DNA of 25,267 nt from an uncultured Roseiflexaceae bacterium (GTDB taxonomy: Bacteria > Chloroflexota > Chloroflexia > Chloroflexales > Roseiflexaceae). The notes beneath the pieces were generated by a model. That model saw nothing but the letters and a program-made list of their open reading frames with translations. It did not search any database and was not told the origin of the DNA. The stretch covers positions 1 through 25,267 of the forward strand of contig CALKHR010000192.1 of assembly GCA_937988885.1 (NCBI GenBank), given 5' to 3'. Made by a program: the position numbers and the translations under genes. This document shows positions 15,303 to 23,506 of the stretch, piece after piece (the stretch's first letter is position 1; each line of letters opens with the position of its first letter).

Positions 15303-15396
15303 GACACAAGATTCCTTCCGATGGGATGTTTCTGCTATTGTGGCGGTGGAGGGGCTATTCGTCAAGCGGGGCATTAAACGAGGCGCGAAACGTTCA

Positions 15397-16299
15397 TCAC
15401 ACGTTCGAGGGTTGCACGATATCCTCGGCCAAATCCCGTTCAATCTCGGCTAAACACCGCTGCAAACCTTTGGCATGGAGCCAACCAACAAACCCGCCGA
15501 AGAAGAGTTGCCCCTGTGCATCGGCGATAAACACGTGGTCCACGCCAACCGGATTCTTCCAGGTGCGCAGCGTTGTGCCATCGTGGAAGCTGAGCAGCGT
15601 CCGGGCGCGCGGAAAGTCCCGCTCATGAGCATCGGTCATGCCCGGCACCGCCAAGAGCCGTTGGCGCAACTGCTTCAGCAGCGTATCGTCGCGCTCGGCG
15701 CCCCAAAACGCATAGATGGCGCGAGCGACGACCTGCGGCGTGCGCAGTTGATTGTGCGAGATGCCCGGCAGGCGAATATTTGGCACGCCCTCCAGATGCG
15801 TTGCGCCGACCGTCACCACCCCATCGCTGCCGCCATCCTTGTCGCCAGCGATCACCAGCGTTGGGATGTGGCGGGCGACTTCTTCGGCCAACGGTCGGCG
15901 GTTCTTGCCGAGATCACGCGAGATCGTCGGCATCACGCCGAACGGATCGAAGATCCGCGCCAGATCGGAGCCGCCGATCGGCGAGCCGAGCAACACCAGC
16001 GAATCGACGATCACCCACAACTCGCGGTGCCGATCCAGCAGTTCAAGCCAGATCAACCCGCCCAGCGAGTGCGCCACAATCCGCAGCCGAGCATCGGGAT
16101 TGGCGGCCCGCGCATCGGCGAGGTGCGCCTCCAGCGAGGCGATCAACGGCTCGATGCCCAGCCAGGTCTGGATCAAGCCAAGATTCGGCGTCACAACCAC
16201 CGTGTTTGGTGTCGTCAAAGCGGCTGCTAACGGCAGAAAATCCTTATGCGTATCGTTCCAACCATGTTGAATAAAAAGAATGTATTTTGTTATCGTCAT
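15397..16299 (-). CDS. Lipase-like alpha/beta hydrolase
   Basis: 300 residues. The N-terminus is FIQHGWND (oxyanion-side HG at 12-13). The elbow AHSLGGLIWLEL gives nucleophile Ser78. The strand TLVIAGDKDGGSDGVV holds candidate acids (Asp154, Asp158), and GISHNQL gives His181. This is the pattern of cytoplasmic lipase/esterase-like hydrolases of the triacylglycerol lipase/PGAP1 style. About 100 residues after the fold (200-300, including FHDGTTLRTWKNPVG and QLFFGGFVGWLHAKGL) form a separate unrecognised module. The frame can begin with TTG at 16305, but ATG at 16299 is preferred; the ribosome site is weak either way. There is no signal peptide. The substrate is unknown. Confidence 0.75.
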   Translation of the reverse strand: MTITKYILFIQHGWNDTHKDFLPLAAALTTPNTVVVTPNLGLIQTWLGIEPLIASLEAHLADARAANPDARLRIVAHSLGGLIWLELLDRHRELWVIVDSLVLLGSPIGGSDLARIFDPFGVMPTISRDLGKNRRPLAEEVARHIPTLVIAGDKDGGSDGVVTVGATHLEGVPNIRLPGISHNQLRTPQVVARAIYAFWGAERDDTLLKQLRQRLLAVPGMTDAHERDFPRARTLLSFHDGTTLRTWKNPVGVDHVFIADAQGQLFFGGFVGWLHAKGLQRCLAEIERDLAEDIVQPSNV

Positions 16300-16329
16300 A
16301 CACAACGCTCATTAATCACGCATTTTGAA

Positions 16330-16338
16330 TGATACAAT
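16330..16338 (+). promoter_or_regulatory. Extended -10 in the divergent region
   Basis: TGATACAAT, about 125 bases before the exported-protein start. A second TATAAT at 16342-16347 is close by. No -35 fits either of them well. The AT-rich spacer 16300-16463 must also hold the promoter of the minus-strand hydrolase. Confidence 0.35.
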
Positions 16339-16463
16339 AAGTATAATACAGATAACCCACCAGTATCTTCTGATATCACATACAGAAGCCCGATAAGAAT
16401 CGTAATGCCACTCATTCCCCTTTGAACCGTTGCGGTGAAGTTGTTGTATTAAAAAGGGATGAC

Positions 16464-17423
16464 ATGATGCGTAACTTCTCGGTGCTTTTCACTCTGCTCA
16501 TGGCGATATGTCTTGTGCCAGTCGCCAACGCCCAAGAGCAGCGCTGCTTCCCCGAAACTGGTCAATGTATCAGCGGCCCCATTCGCACCTATTGGGAGCG
16601 CAATGGCGGCTTGCCCGTGTTCGGCTACCCGATCACTGTCCAAACGGTCGAGGATGTTGAGGGCGTGCCGCTGCAGGTGCAGTGGTTTGAGCGGGATCGG
16701 CTAGAGATTCAGCCGAACGGCCTTGTAACGGCGGGTCGCCTTGGCGTTGAGCGCCTTGAGCAACTCGGCACGCCTTGGACGCACGGCGAGATCACTGGCT
16801 CAGTGCCGGGGTGCCTCGACTTCCAGGAGACGGGCTATCAAGTCTGTCTGCCCGCGTTCGCCCAATACTGGCGGGCGAACGGCGGCCTGGAGCGCTTTGG
16901 CTTCCCCGTCACGTCCGAGTTCGAGGCGACGATCGAGGGCAAGACGTACATCGTGCAGTACTTTGAGCGGCGTCGGTTTGAGTTGCACCCCGAGCTCGGC
17001 CCCAATGTGGTGCTGCTTGGCCTGCTCGGGCGCGAAGTGTTCGATGGGCGTTCAGCCGTTCCACCGCCAGCGCCGTCTGCGCCGCCAGCACTTCCACCAC
17101 CTTCGTTCAACAACTGCCAGGCCGATCCACACGGTCCAAACGCGCCGAACTACCCCATCAACATCGTCACAGTCGATAAGCGTGCCGAGGCTGTGCATCT
17201 CCAGAATGTGAGCGGCGAGGCCGTGAATCTCGACGGCTGGATTATGTGCTCGATCCGTGGCAATCAGCAGCACGATGGCATCGGCGGCGTGATTGCGCCT
17301 GGCGAGACGCGGGTCTTTTACTACACCACCGGCAATATCTGGAACAATAGCGAAAAAGACGATGGAGCGCTCTACAATCCACAGGGCCAACTGGTGAGCT
17401 ACTGGAACGACGGCGGGCGCTAG
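16464..17423 (+). CDS. Exported two-repeat protein with C-terminal lamin-tail domain
   Basis: 319 residues. A signal peptide (MMRNFSVLFTLLMAICLVPV, cleavage likely after ANA at 23) precedes two homologous repeats of about 80 residues. The shared marks are CFPETGQCISGPIRTYW / CLDFQETGYQVCLPAFAQYW, NGGLPVFGYPIT / NGGLERFGFPVT, and QWFERDRLEI / QYFERRRFEL. A Pro-rich linker (200-214) leads to a lamin-tail-like beta domain (about 216-319: AVHLQNVSGEAVNLDGW ... GVIAPGETRVFYY). The protein is probably released or surface-bound and may bind polymers; the role is unknown. AAGGGA lies before two adjacent ATGs (16464, 16467), and either could be used. A strong terminator follows. Confidence 0.8.
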   Translation: MMRNFSVLFTLLMAICLVPVANAQEQRCFPETGQCISGPIRTYWERNGGLPVFGYPITVQTVEDVEGVPLQVQWFERDRLEIQPNGLVTAGRLGVERLEQLGTPWTHGEITGSVPGCLDFQETGYQVCLPAFAQYWRANGGLERFGFPVTSEFEATIEGKTYIVQYFERRRFELHPELGPNVVLLGLLGREVFDGRSAVPPPAPSAPPALPPPSFNNCQADPHGPNAPNYPINIVTVDKRAEAVHLQNVSGEAVNLDGWIMCSIRGNQQHDGIGGVIAPGETRVFYYTTGNIWNNSEKDDGALYNPQGQLVSYWNDGGR

Positions 17424-17436
17424 CATCACCGCATAG

Positions 17437-17494
17437 AGAAGTGGATGCTCTTAGCAAAAGGGCATCCACTTCTTTCTTTCTTTCTTTCTTTCTT
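17437..17494 (+). terminator. Terminator with a TTTC-repeat tail
   Basis: Stem GAAGTGGATGC (17438-17448) with GCATCCACTTC (17462-17472) and a 13-base loop. The tail is a run of about six TTTC units up to 17494 rather than plain T. It ends the transcript of the lamin-tail protein. Confidence 0.85.
17471..17494 (+). repeat. TTTC microsatellite
   Basis: A pure tetranucleotide repeat of about six units directly follows the terminator stem. Such tracts change length by slipped-strand replication. Here it is non-coding and overlaps the terminator tail. Confidence 0.8.
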
Positions 17495-17592
17495 GAAGCA
17501 GACTGCTTAACGGATGATCTTGCCCTAGTTCGCCCATGCCCTTACCGATGGGCTGTAGCGCAGTTGTTATCAGGAGAAGATGGGGTAGAGAG

Positions 17593-17760
17593 ATGTTTGA
17601 CGAGCAAGAAGACACACATCGAGCCGCAAAGGCAGCATCGAAGGTGCTGAGGGGAGTATTCGGATGGGGAGGAGGTTTAGGTCGCTTTTTTCAAGATATC
17701 GTGCACGGTAAACGTGGAGATAGTATCGCAAATACCGCTTTCAATCACCTTTTCGGTTAA
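17593..17760 (+). pseudogene. Truncated small gene joined to IS630 remnant
   Basis: From the ATG at 17593 the frame reads MFDEQEDTHRAAKAASKVLR then GVFGWGGGLGRFF and continues to TAA at 17760. The last 22-25 codons are antisense to the transposase remnant, so only about 31 residues are host-specific. The helix-like start followed by a Gly-rich turn is unlike noise, and GGGGTAGAG upstream could be a ribosome site. I read it as the 5' end of a small gene cut by an insertion or deletion. I do not recognise the family, and no matching 3' part is seen beyond 18127. Confidence 0.35.
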
Positions 17761-18099
17761 CAGGCGCACACTCCAACGCGTATGGCCAGGAGGGGCTTCG
17801 CTGGCCGCCAGCGCAGTGATTTTGGCGCGTTGTTGCTCATTAAACTTGTTCGGGCGCCCCGAGCGCGGTGCATCGTCGAGGAAAGTTAAGCCATTGGCGT
17901 TGTAGGCGTCCCGCCAAGCAGCGACCGTCGGGTAGGTGCTCTGCGTCGTCGTTGCAACTTCCGCGAGCGTTTTGCCACGGTCGAGTTCGAGTAACGCAGT
18001 CGCACGCTTGAACTTCTTGACCGGCAGTGTGCCTCGTGAGAGCAGTTGCTCAAGGGTTTTGCGATCAGTATCGCTCAAAGTAACGTGTTGTTTCTTCAT
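17677..18099 (-). pseudogene. N-terminal half of an IS630-family transposase
   Basis: 140 residues: an N-terminal helix-turn-helix (LSDTDRKTLEQLL ... ATALLELDRGKTLAEVA, then TYPTVAAWRDAY), DDAPRSGRPNKF and a second winged-helix part (WSVRLLTEKVIESG ... TFTVHDILKKAT). This is the DNA-binding half of IS630/Tc1-type transposases. The catalytic DDE half that should follow is absent: after the A-rich GAAAAAAG near 17690 the minus strand has no similarity to the rest of such a protein in any frame. The -10 TATACT (18111-18106) is 6 bases from the ATG with no ribosome site, so the gene would be leaderless. It cannot move the element, but could still bind its ends. Confidence 0.75.
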
Positions 18100-18127
18100 A
18101 TTCGCAGTATACCAGAATTACTGCGAA
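17688..18127 (-). mobile_element. IS630-type insertion sequence remnant
   Basis: The retained part runs from a likely end at or beyond 18127 through the transposase 5' half to a break near 17688. The right side carries a 9-bp inverted repeat, TTCGCAGTA (18101-18109) and TACTGCGAA (18119-18127), around the transposase promoter. No opposite terminal repeat was found, in keeping with loss of one end. Confidence 0.55.
18101..18127 (-). promoter_or_regulatory. Transposase promoter inside an inverted repeat
   Basis: The minus-strand extended -10 TGGTATACT (18114-18106) lies within a TTCGCAGTA-N9-TACTGCGAA inverted repeat. This is the layout of a transposase end that doubles as its own operator. 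Confidence 0.5.
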
Positions 18128-18175
18128 ACGAAGAAAGAATAATCTCACAACCTGCCGGGCCATGAAATCAACGCA

Positions 18176-18207
18176 TAAAAAAACAGGAAGGGTGTTTCCT
18201 TCCTGTT
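18176..18207 (-). terminator. Terminator of tRNA-Thr
   Basis: On the minus strand a perfect 10-bp stem AACAGGAAGG/CCTTCCTGTT with a 6-base loop is followed by a T-run, directly downstream of the tRNA CCA end. Confidence 0.85.
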
Positions 18208-18209
18208 CT

Positions 18210-18285
18210 TGGAGCCGATGGTGGGACTCGAACCCACGACCTGCTGTTTACGAAACAGCTGCTCTGCCAACTGAGCTACATCGGC
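18210..18285 (-). tRNA. tRNA-Thr(CGU)
   Basis: 76 bases including an encoded CCA (18210-18212). The acceptor stem GCCGATG/CATCGGC is fully paired, the T-loop reads TTCGAGTC, and the anticodon loop TTCGTAA gives CGT, which reads ACG codons. It has its own promoter (18309-18337) and terminator. Confidence 0.97.
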
Positions 18286-18308
18286 GCACCAGTGGCGCAA
18301 CGCCCGCT

Positions 18309-18337
18309 ATTGTAGCATAGCATCGCGATTCGTGCAA
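18309..18337 (-). promoter_or_regulatory. Promoter of tRNA-Thr
   Basis: On the minus strand, TTGCAC (18337-18332), 17 bases, then TACAAT (18314-18309) preceded by TGC. The predicted start is near 18302, about 17 bases before the mature tRNA 5' end. Confidence 0.75.
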
Positions 18338-18385
18338 CTGCCCGTGGCTTAGTCTCAGGGCCGATTCTCCCTGCGAAATGGTGTT

Positions 18386-18402
18386 TTGGATCTTCGATCC
18401 AA
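18386..18402 (-). terminator. Hairpin after the LuxR-type regulator
   Basis: Perfect TTGGATC/GATCCAA stem with a 3-base loop, six bases beyond the regulator stop. The minus-strand tail lacks a T-run, so termination is uncertain. Confidence 0.4.
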
Positions 18403-18407
18403 GCCTG

Positions 18408-21233
18408 CTATTGAATCCGCAACTCGCGGGCGCGCGCCACCGCCGCCAAGCGATTGCTCACCTGTAGCTTCGCTAGGATACTATTCACGTGGCGTTTGAC
18501 CGTGCCCAGCGCCATAATCAACTCCTGCGCGATCTGCTGATTGGTGTGCCCCTGCATCAGCAAGCGCAACACCTCCAATTCGCGCTGAGTCAACAGCTTG
18601 CCCTGCCAATCCTGCGGTGAGGCGCCGTTAGTGGTTGGCTGTTGCACCTCAAACGAGTTGATGTAGCTCAGCATCGCCTGTCCCAGTGCATCGTTGCTCG
18701 GCGCGGGCGTTGGCGTCTCTGTCGGGCGTAGGTGTGGCGGCAGTTGCTGCCACAGCCGTTCTGCGCGCTGTTTTGCTGCCTTGCCAGTGCCTGGATAATG
18801 GCGTATCGCTTGCAGCACCGTCGGCAACTGGGAGGGCAACGATGCTCGTTTGATATCGAGCTTCGCCATGGTGAGCCACGCATCGATCACATCGGGGTGC
18901 AGAAAAGCCGCTAAGCCCTGCCGAATCGTATTCGCTAACTGGACCCGCGCCTCCTCCAGTTTCCCCTTGCCGATCAGCGCCATACCAAGGGCTTTCAACA
19001 CCTTGGAGTGGCTCCACTGATCGCCGATCTCGTTGGAATGCTCCAGGGCCGCACGGCAGCGCGTGATCGCCGCATCCCACTCGCCCCGCGTGCAATCCAC
19101 CATTGCTAAACCCGCTTGCGCCAACACCAACCCGATGCTGTTGCCAATCTCGATACTGTACCCCTGCAATTCCTCGTACAGTTGCGCTGCCTCATCTGGC
19201 TCGCCCCGCTCTAGCGCCACATTGCCCAGTGAAAAGAGCGCGAGGATCAGGTGCATTCGGTCGCCAACCTCGCGGATATGGGCGATACCCTCGTGGAAAC
19301 GCGTGTAGGCCAACTCCGGATCGTGATGCTCGAAGATCGCCGCTCGCAGAAAATACGCGTGTGACGTGATCCACGGGTCGTTGATCTGTTGGGCCACCGC
19401 TAGTGCCTCATCTTGGAACGCAACCGAACGCTCGAACTCGCCGGTGAAGAACAACAAGTACGAAAGCTGCTCCAAGGTGAAGAAGCGGAACGTCAAATGA
19501 TCCTGCTCGCGAACGATCGCTAAGCTCTCCTCCAACAGTTTCAGCCCTTGCTCTGGCTTGCCACAGCGGAACTGGAACCAGCCCTGCAGACCGAACGCAT
19601 TGCCCAACAAGGACCATTCTTGCGGAGTTCGCGGTGGGAGTGAGCGCAGCATCTCGGTGAGCTCTTGCGCCAACTGCATGCCTTCGCGATACCAACTGCG
19701 CAGCTCGTAGAACCAGCCCAACGCACTGTTGTGCTCCATCTGCCAGAGCGCATCGAACAACCGATGTTGGATAGCGTAAATGCGCGCCGCTCGAATATTA
19801 TCGATATCGTCGAGCAGGCGAGCCACCGTTTGCCGTTGTTGCGGCCCCTTTAGTTGATGATCGGACTCGTGCATCACCCGAGCAAAGTATAGGCAATGTT
19901 GCCGATACGTCTCGGCTGCAAGCTCTGGATCGGCGTTGAGATGCGTCTCCGCGTATTGCCGCAACAGTTCGTGCATCGAGTAGCGGCCCATTTCGCTGAA
20001 CTGCAACAGCGACTGATCGATCAGCGCCAACAACAGCGCGGGAGTCGCGCCGGCCACCGCTTGAGCTGCCTCGCGCAGGCAACCGCCGCGAAACACGCTC
20101 AACCGCATCAACACGCGCCGTTCATCGTCCGAGAGCAGCACCCACGATTGATCGAGCACCGTGCGGATGGAGCGATGGCGCGGATCAACATCGCGGTCGC
20201 TCGCCTCTAGGAAATCCAACCCGCGTGCCAGTTCGGCCTCGATCTCCTTACACGAGAGTGCCCGCACCCATCCTGCCGCCAACTCCAGCGCCAAGGGCGC
20301 GCCTGCCAAGAGATGGCAGATCCGCATAACCGTCTCGGTATTCTCGGGGGTAAGCTCAAAATCGCTGTCGCTCTGTTGCGCACGCTCAACGAACAGGCGC
20401 ACCGCCTCCGAATCCGCCGCCGTCGCCAGGTTCCCGTTCGGCAAGGTCAGACCCGCAAGCTCAACCACGCGCTCCCCACGCAGCCGCAGTCGTTCGCGTG
20501 AGGTGACCAGCATCACCACACCGGGCGCCTCGCGGATGATCGCGCTGATCAAGCCGGTGAGCTGCTCGGCCTGCCCGGGCACCAACAGATGCTCAAGGTT
20601 ATCGAGCACCAACAGGAGCGAACGGTTGCGCAGATACGCGAGCAAATGCGTTTCGGGCGAAAGATCGCTCGGTAGCGAGTAACCCAGCGCGTGACTGATC
20701 GCCGCCGCCACTTTGCTGGCATCGGAGATCGGTGTCAATTCTACAAATGCCGCGCCCTCTTCGAAATATAGTGGCGTGCGTTGTGCTACAATGTCACCAG
20801 CAATATGAAGGGCCAGCCGTGTTTTACCAATTCCTCCAGGCCCAACCAACACGAACAGCCGTGTTCCCTCGGCCATTTGTGAAATAATCTGATGCTGCTC
20901 CGCATCTCGCCCAATCAGGAAATGAGCAGAACTAGGTAGGCTATGTCGTCGTGATGGCGGCGGCACAATACTTAGTGTATGAGTGGATTTGTTTAAGGGA
21001 AGGGAAAGAGGTCTGCGCGCAGCCTTCAGGAACGCACGCTGCTCATCGGGGGTTAGCACAAGCACTTGAGCGAGGCGCTCGGCCAAGGCCTGCGATGGTC
21101 GACGACGCCCATGTTCAAGCATGCGGATTGTTTGAACTGCACAATCCGTCTGCTCGGCAAGGCGCTCTTGCGTCAGATCCCGCTCAACTCGAAGCTGACG
21201 TAACAGCTCTCCAAACAATGCCTGTTCGCTCAT
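18408..21233 (-). CDS. XRE-NB-ARC-TPR-LuxR regulator with two DNA-binding ends
   Basis: 941 residues. The N-terminal XRE helix-turn-helix is at about 8-66 (LTQERLAEQTDCAVQTIRML). The NTPase has Walker A GPGGIGKT (131-138), Walker B LLLVLDN (206-212) and a sensor-like LVTSRERLRL. Middle and C-terminal helical repeats (about 450-850) are TPR-like. The last 65 residues are a LuxR/GerE helix-turn-helix (LTQRELEVLRLLMQGHTNQQ). The family architecture predicts an ATP-dependent switch that oligomerises on a signal. Carrying both an XRE head and a LuxR tail on one chain is a notable variant. AAGG lies eight bases before the ATG. A TGGTACAAT -10 is at 21273-21281. It diverges from the histidine kinase gene. 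Confidence 0.9.
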   Translation of the reverse strand: MSEQALFGELLRQLRVERDLTQERLAEQTDCAVQTIRMLEHGRRRPSQALAERLAQVLVLTPDEQRAFLKAARRPLSLPLNKSTHTLSIVPPPSRRHSLPSSAHFLIGRDAEQHQIISQMAEGTRLFVLVGPGGIGKTRLALHIAGDIVAQRTPLYFEEGAAFVELTPISDASKVAAAISHALGYSLPSDLSPETHLLAYLRNRSLLLVLDNLEHLLVPGQAEQLTGLISAIIREAPGVVMLVTSRERLRLRGERVVELAGLTLPNGNLATAADSEAVRLFVERAQQSDSDFELTPENTETVMRICHLLAGAPLALELAAGWVRALSCKEIEAELARGLDFLEASDRDVDPRHRSIRTVLDQSWVLLSDDERRVLMRLSVFRGGCLREAAQAVAGATPALLLALIDQSLLQFSEMGRYSMHELLRQYAETHLNADPELAAETYRQHCLYFARVMHESDHQLKGPQQRQTVARLLDDIDNIRAARIYAIQHRLFDALWQMEHNSALGWFYELRSWYREGMQLAQELTEMLRSLPPRTPQEWSLLGNAFGLQGWFQFRCGKPEQGLKLLEESLAIVREQDHLTFRFFTLEQLSYLLFFTGEFERSVAFQDEALAVAQQINDPWITSHAYFLRAAIFEHHDPELAYTRFHEGIAHIREVGDRMHLILALFSLGNVALERGEPDEAAQLYEELQGYSIEIGNSIGLVLAQAGLAMVDCTRGEWDAAITRCRAALEHSNEIGDQWSHSKVLKALGMALIGKGKLEEARVQLANTIRQGLAAFLHPDVIDAWLTMAKLDIKRASLPSQLPTVLQAIRHYPGTGKAAKQRAERLWQQLPPHLRPTETPTPAPSNDALGQAMLSYINSFEVQQPTTNGASPQDWQGKLLTQRELEVLRLLMQGHTNQQIAQELIMALGTVKRHVNSILAKLQVSNRLAAVARARELRIQ

Positions 21234-21272
21234 GAGTGGCCTTGTTTTTGGAAGTGTATTGTGAATAAGCCT

Positions 21273-21281
21273 ATTGTACCA
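21273..21281 (-). promoter_or_regulatory. Extended -10 of the large regulator
   Basis: TGGTACAAT on the minus strand, 40 bases before the ATG at 21233. A TTGATA lies 20 bases upstream, which is long for a -35. Confidence 0.5.
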
Positions 21282-21413
21282 CTAGACGTCAAGATCGTAT
21301 CAACCTTATGAATTGTTATTGACGGTTGCGTAGGCATAGCTCTTGCACTACTAGACCTGTTCCAAGTTCGTAAAGGTTTCATACTTGAAGACATCATTTG
21401 ATAAGGATGTGAA

Positions 21414-22718
21414 TTGAAAAGTCAATCTCAGCTAGAAATCGAACATCTCCGCACCCATTTTCTGTCACTACGACAGACGGTCGACACGATGGATCAGTTT
21501 CTCGAACGTTATATTGAGATCGAGCAAGCTCTGCGCGATAGTGAAGATCTTTTTCAGCTTTTGGTGGATGGTGTTCGAGATTATGCTATTTTTCTGCTTG
21601 ATCCGCAGGGATTTGTCACAACCTGGAATATAGGTGCAGAGCAAATCAAAGGGTATCAGGCCGACGAGATCATTGGCTCTCATTTCTCTGTTTTTTTCAC
21701 TCCCCAAGATCTTGCGAACGATAAACCAAAACACGAGCTTGAGATCGCCACGACAGCGGGACGGTACGAGGAAGAAGGGTGGCGTGTACGAAAGGACGGC
21801 ACGCCCTTCTGGGCATACGTCGTCATATCGGCGCTCTACGATCACGATGGTGTTCTCCGAGGCTTTGGCAAGATCACCCGTGATATGACCGACCAGAAAC
21901 GGGCTGAGGAGCAGCGTGAGGAATTGCGCCTACGTGAACTGCAACTCCAACGCGAGCAGGATGCCCGCCTCCAAACCGAACGCTTGATGAAACTTCACGA
22001 CGAATTTCTGATTTTTGCCGCTCACGAGATCCGCACACCGCTCACGACTCTGTTAGGCAATACCCAATTGTTGCAGCGTCGCGCTAAGCGGGGCAAAGTC
22101 TTGACCGAGCGCGATGAGAACAACCTTCAGGTCGTGATTCAACAGGTGCGCCGCCTCAATCGGCTCGTGTTAACGTTGATGGATCTGTCGCGGGTGCAGA
22201 ACGATCAATTGAGCATTGAGACACAGCCGCTCAACTTATCGCTCGTCGTGGAGCATATCGTCAATGAGACGGGTCCTACCTTGCGGCAACACGAACTGGT
22301 GTACACCTGTACAGAAGAACCAATATGGGTGATGGGCGATGAACTGCGGCTCGAACAAGTGCTGTACAACCTCCTGCAAAATGCGATCAAATACAGCCCG
22401 CTCGGTGGCACGATCGGCATAGCATTGGACCAGCACGATAATCACGCCTATTTGTCGGTGAGTGACCAAGGCATCGGCATCCCCAGTGCGTCGCTTCCGC
22501 ACCTGTTCGAGCGCTTTTTTCGCGCCTCAAATGTCGGTGCGCAATCGATTAGCGGGTTGGGCGTAGGCTTGTTCGTGGTGAAAAACGTTATCGAGCGCCA
22601 CGAAGGCTCGATCGCTGTCACAAGCGAGGAAGGGCGAGGTTCGACTTTCACCATCACCTTACCTTTGCTGGAACCTGTACCCGATAATCACTCCCACGAT
22701 ATCTCTGTTGCAGGCTGA
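21414..22718 (+). CDS. Soluble PAS-domain sensor histidine kinase
   Basis: 434 residues without membrane segments. A short N-terminal coiled coil precedes a PAS domain (about 42-160: YAIFLLDPQGFVTTWNIGAE ... RDMTDQKRAEE). Next come a linker helix and the HisKA dimerisation domain with phospho-acceptor His204 in FAAHEIRTPLTTLL. The catalytic ATPase domain has its N box with Asn323 in LYNLLQNAIKYSP, G1 VSDQGIGIP, the F box LFERFFRAS, and G2 GLGVGLFVVKN. All motifs are intact, so it should be active. The start is TTG at 21414 with AAGGA six bases upstream; no ATG fits. No response regulator is in the window, so it is orphaned here. The signal is cytoplasmic and unknown. Confidence 0.92.
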   Translation: MKSQSQLEIEHLRTHFLSLRQTVDTMDQFLERYIEIEQALRDSEDLFQLLVDGVRDYAIFLLDPQGFVTTWNIGAEQIKGYQADEIIGSHFSVFFTPQDLANDKPKHELEIATTAGRYEEEGWRVRKDGTPFWAYVVISALYDHDGVLRGFGKITRDMTDQKRAEEQREELRLRELQLQREQDARLQTERLMKLHDEFLIFAAHEIRTPLTTLLGNTQLLQRRAKRGKVLTERDENNLQVVIQQVRRLNRLVLTLMDLSRVQNDQLSIETQPLNLSLVVEHIVNETGPTLRQHELVYTCTEEPIWVMGDELRLEQVLYNLLQNAIKYSPLGGTIGIALDQHDNHAYLSVSDQGIGIPSASLPHLFERFFRASNVGAQSISGLGVGLFVVKNVIERHEGSIAVTSEEGRGSTFTITLPLLEPVPDNHSHDISVAG

Positions 22719-22731
22719 GTCACGTTTCAAA

Positions 22732-22766
22732 AAACATAACGGACGGATGTAGTGCCTCCGTCCGTT
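22732..22766. terminator. Shared terminator between convergent genes
   Basis: Perfect 10-bp stem AACGGACGGA/TCCGTCCGTT with a 9-base loop lies between the kinase stop (22718) and the PAS protein stop (22791). On the minus strand the tail is ATGTTTTTTG. On the plus strand the tail is weaker. Confidence 0.75.
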
Positions 22767-22790
22767 GTCACTTCAAACAACAATTCGATA

Positions 22791-23411
22791 TCAATGTGCA
22801 GCTGCCGTTTGTGCATCTTGTTCAGCTGTATTATTCCGTGAATGAAGGTGATGCGATGGCGCACTTCTCACGATCCAGCGCAACGTTTGCGGGCGACCCT
22901 GTTCACTTCGCACTGTAGCCACGCTCAAGAGCACATCGAAACTCGCTCCACCCCACGATTTCATGCGTGCTTCCCACTCCTGAATATCCTCTGCTTGTTG
23001 TAATTGCTCGATCGCGGCTCGGAATTGTCGTCGTTCGCCATCGGGGATGAACAGCGCGAGTGAACGCCCGACCATCAGCTTCTTATCGGTTTTGAACATA
23101 CGCACCGCCGTCTCGTTGGCGCGTCGGATTGTGCCATTTGGGCTGGTGATCAAATACCCCGCGGGTGCAAACTCGAACAATTCTTCGAAGGTTTGCCGCT
23201 CGGCCTCAAGGCTCTCACGTGTGTCTAACAACTCTTCCTGTTGCTGTTGCACCATATTCTCTAATGCCTGCAACTCTTCCAGGGCGTGATCAAGTTCATC
23301 GAACGCCTTCATGAGCAACTCCTGCTGTTGTGGCTCGCGATGCGCGTGTCGATAAAGAGCTTGGAGGCGTTGTTGCATTGCCTGGATTTTATGCGAAATC
23401 ATATCGGACAT
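22791..23411 (-). CDS. Coiled-coil PAS-domain protein
   Basis: 206 residues. An N-terminal helical, Gln/Glu-rich coiled coil (about 5-75) joins a PAS domain (about 76-185: FEFAPAGYLITSPNGTIRRANETAVRMF ... GRSLALFIPD), with no kinase, cyclase or DNA-binding output. It resembles detached sensor modules that regulate by binding a partner. It converges on the histidine kinase gene, whose PAS domain is different, so it may feed that kinase; this is inference. AAGG lies eight bases before the ATG. It has its own AT-rich upstream region with an inverted repeat at 23507-23527. Confidence 0.8.
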   Translation of the reverse strand: MSDMISHKIQAMQQRLQALYRHAHREPQQQELLMKAFDELDHALEELQALENMVQQQQEELLDTRESLEAERQTFEELFEFAPAGYLITSPNGTIRRANETAVRMFKTDKKLMVGRSLALFIPDGERRQFRAAIEQLQQAEDIQEWEARMKSWGGASFDVLLSVATVRSEQGRPQTLRWIVRSAPSHHLHSRNNTAEQDAQTAAAH

Positions 23412-23506
23412 TGTGCAACCTTGTCTTTCATAACTTGTTAGTGCCTTCTACTCCTGGATAGAACGTGTAGCAGTGCAGTATCGATATTTTGACAACACTG
23501 AATTAC

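Noticed and set aside
14658..16230. Plus-strand frames opposite the ABC ATPase and lipase-like hydrolase
   Set aside because: Antisense shadows of genes with intact Walker and GxSxG motifs.
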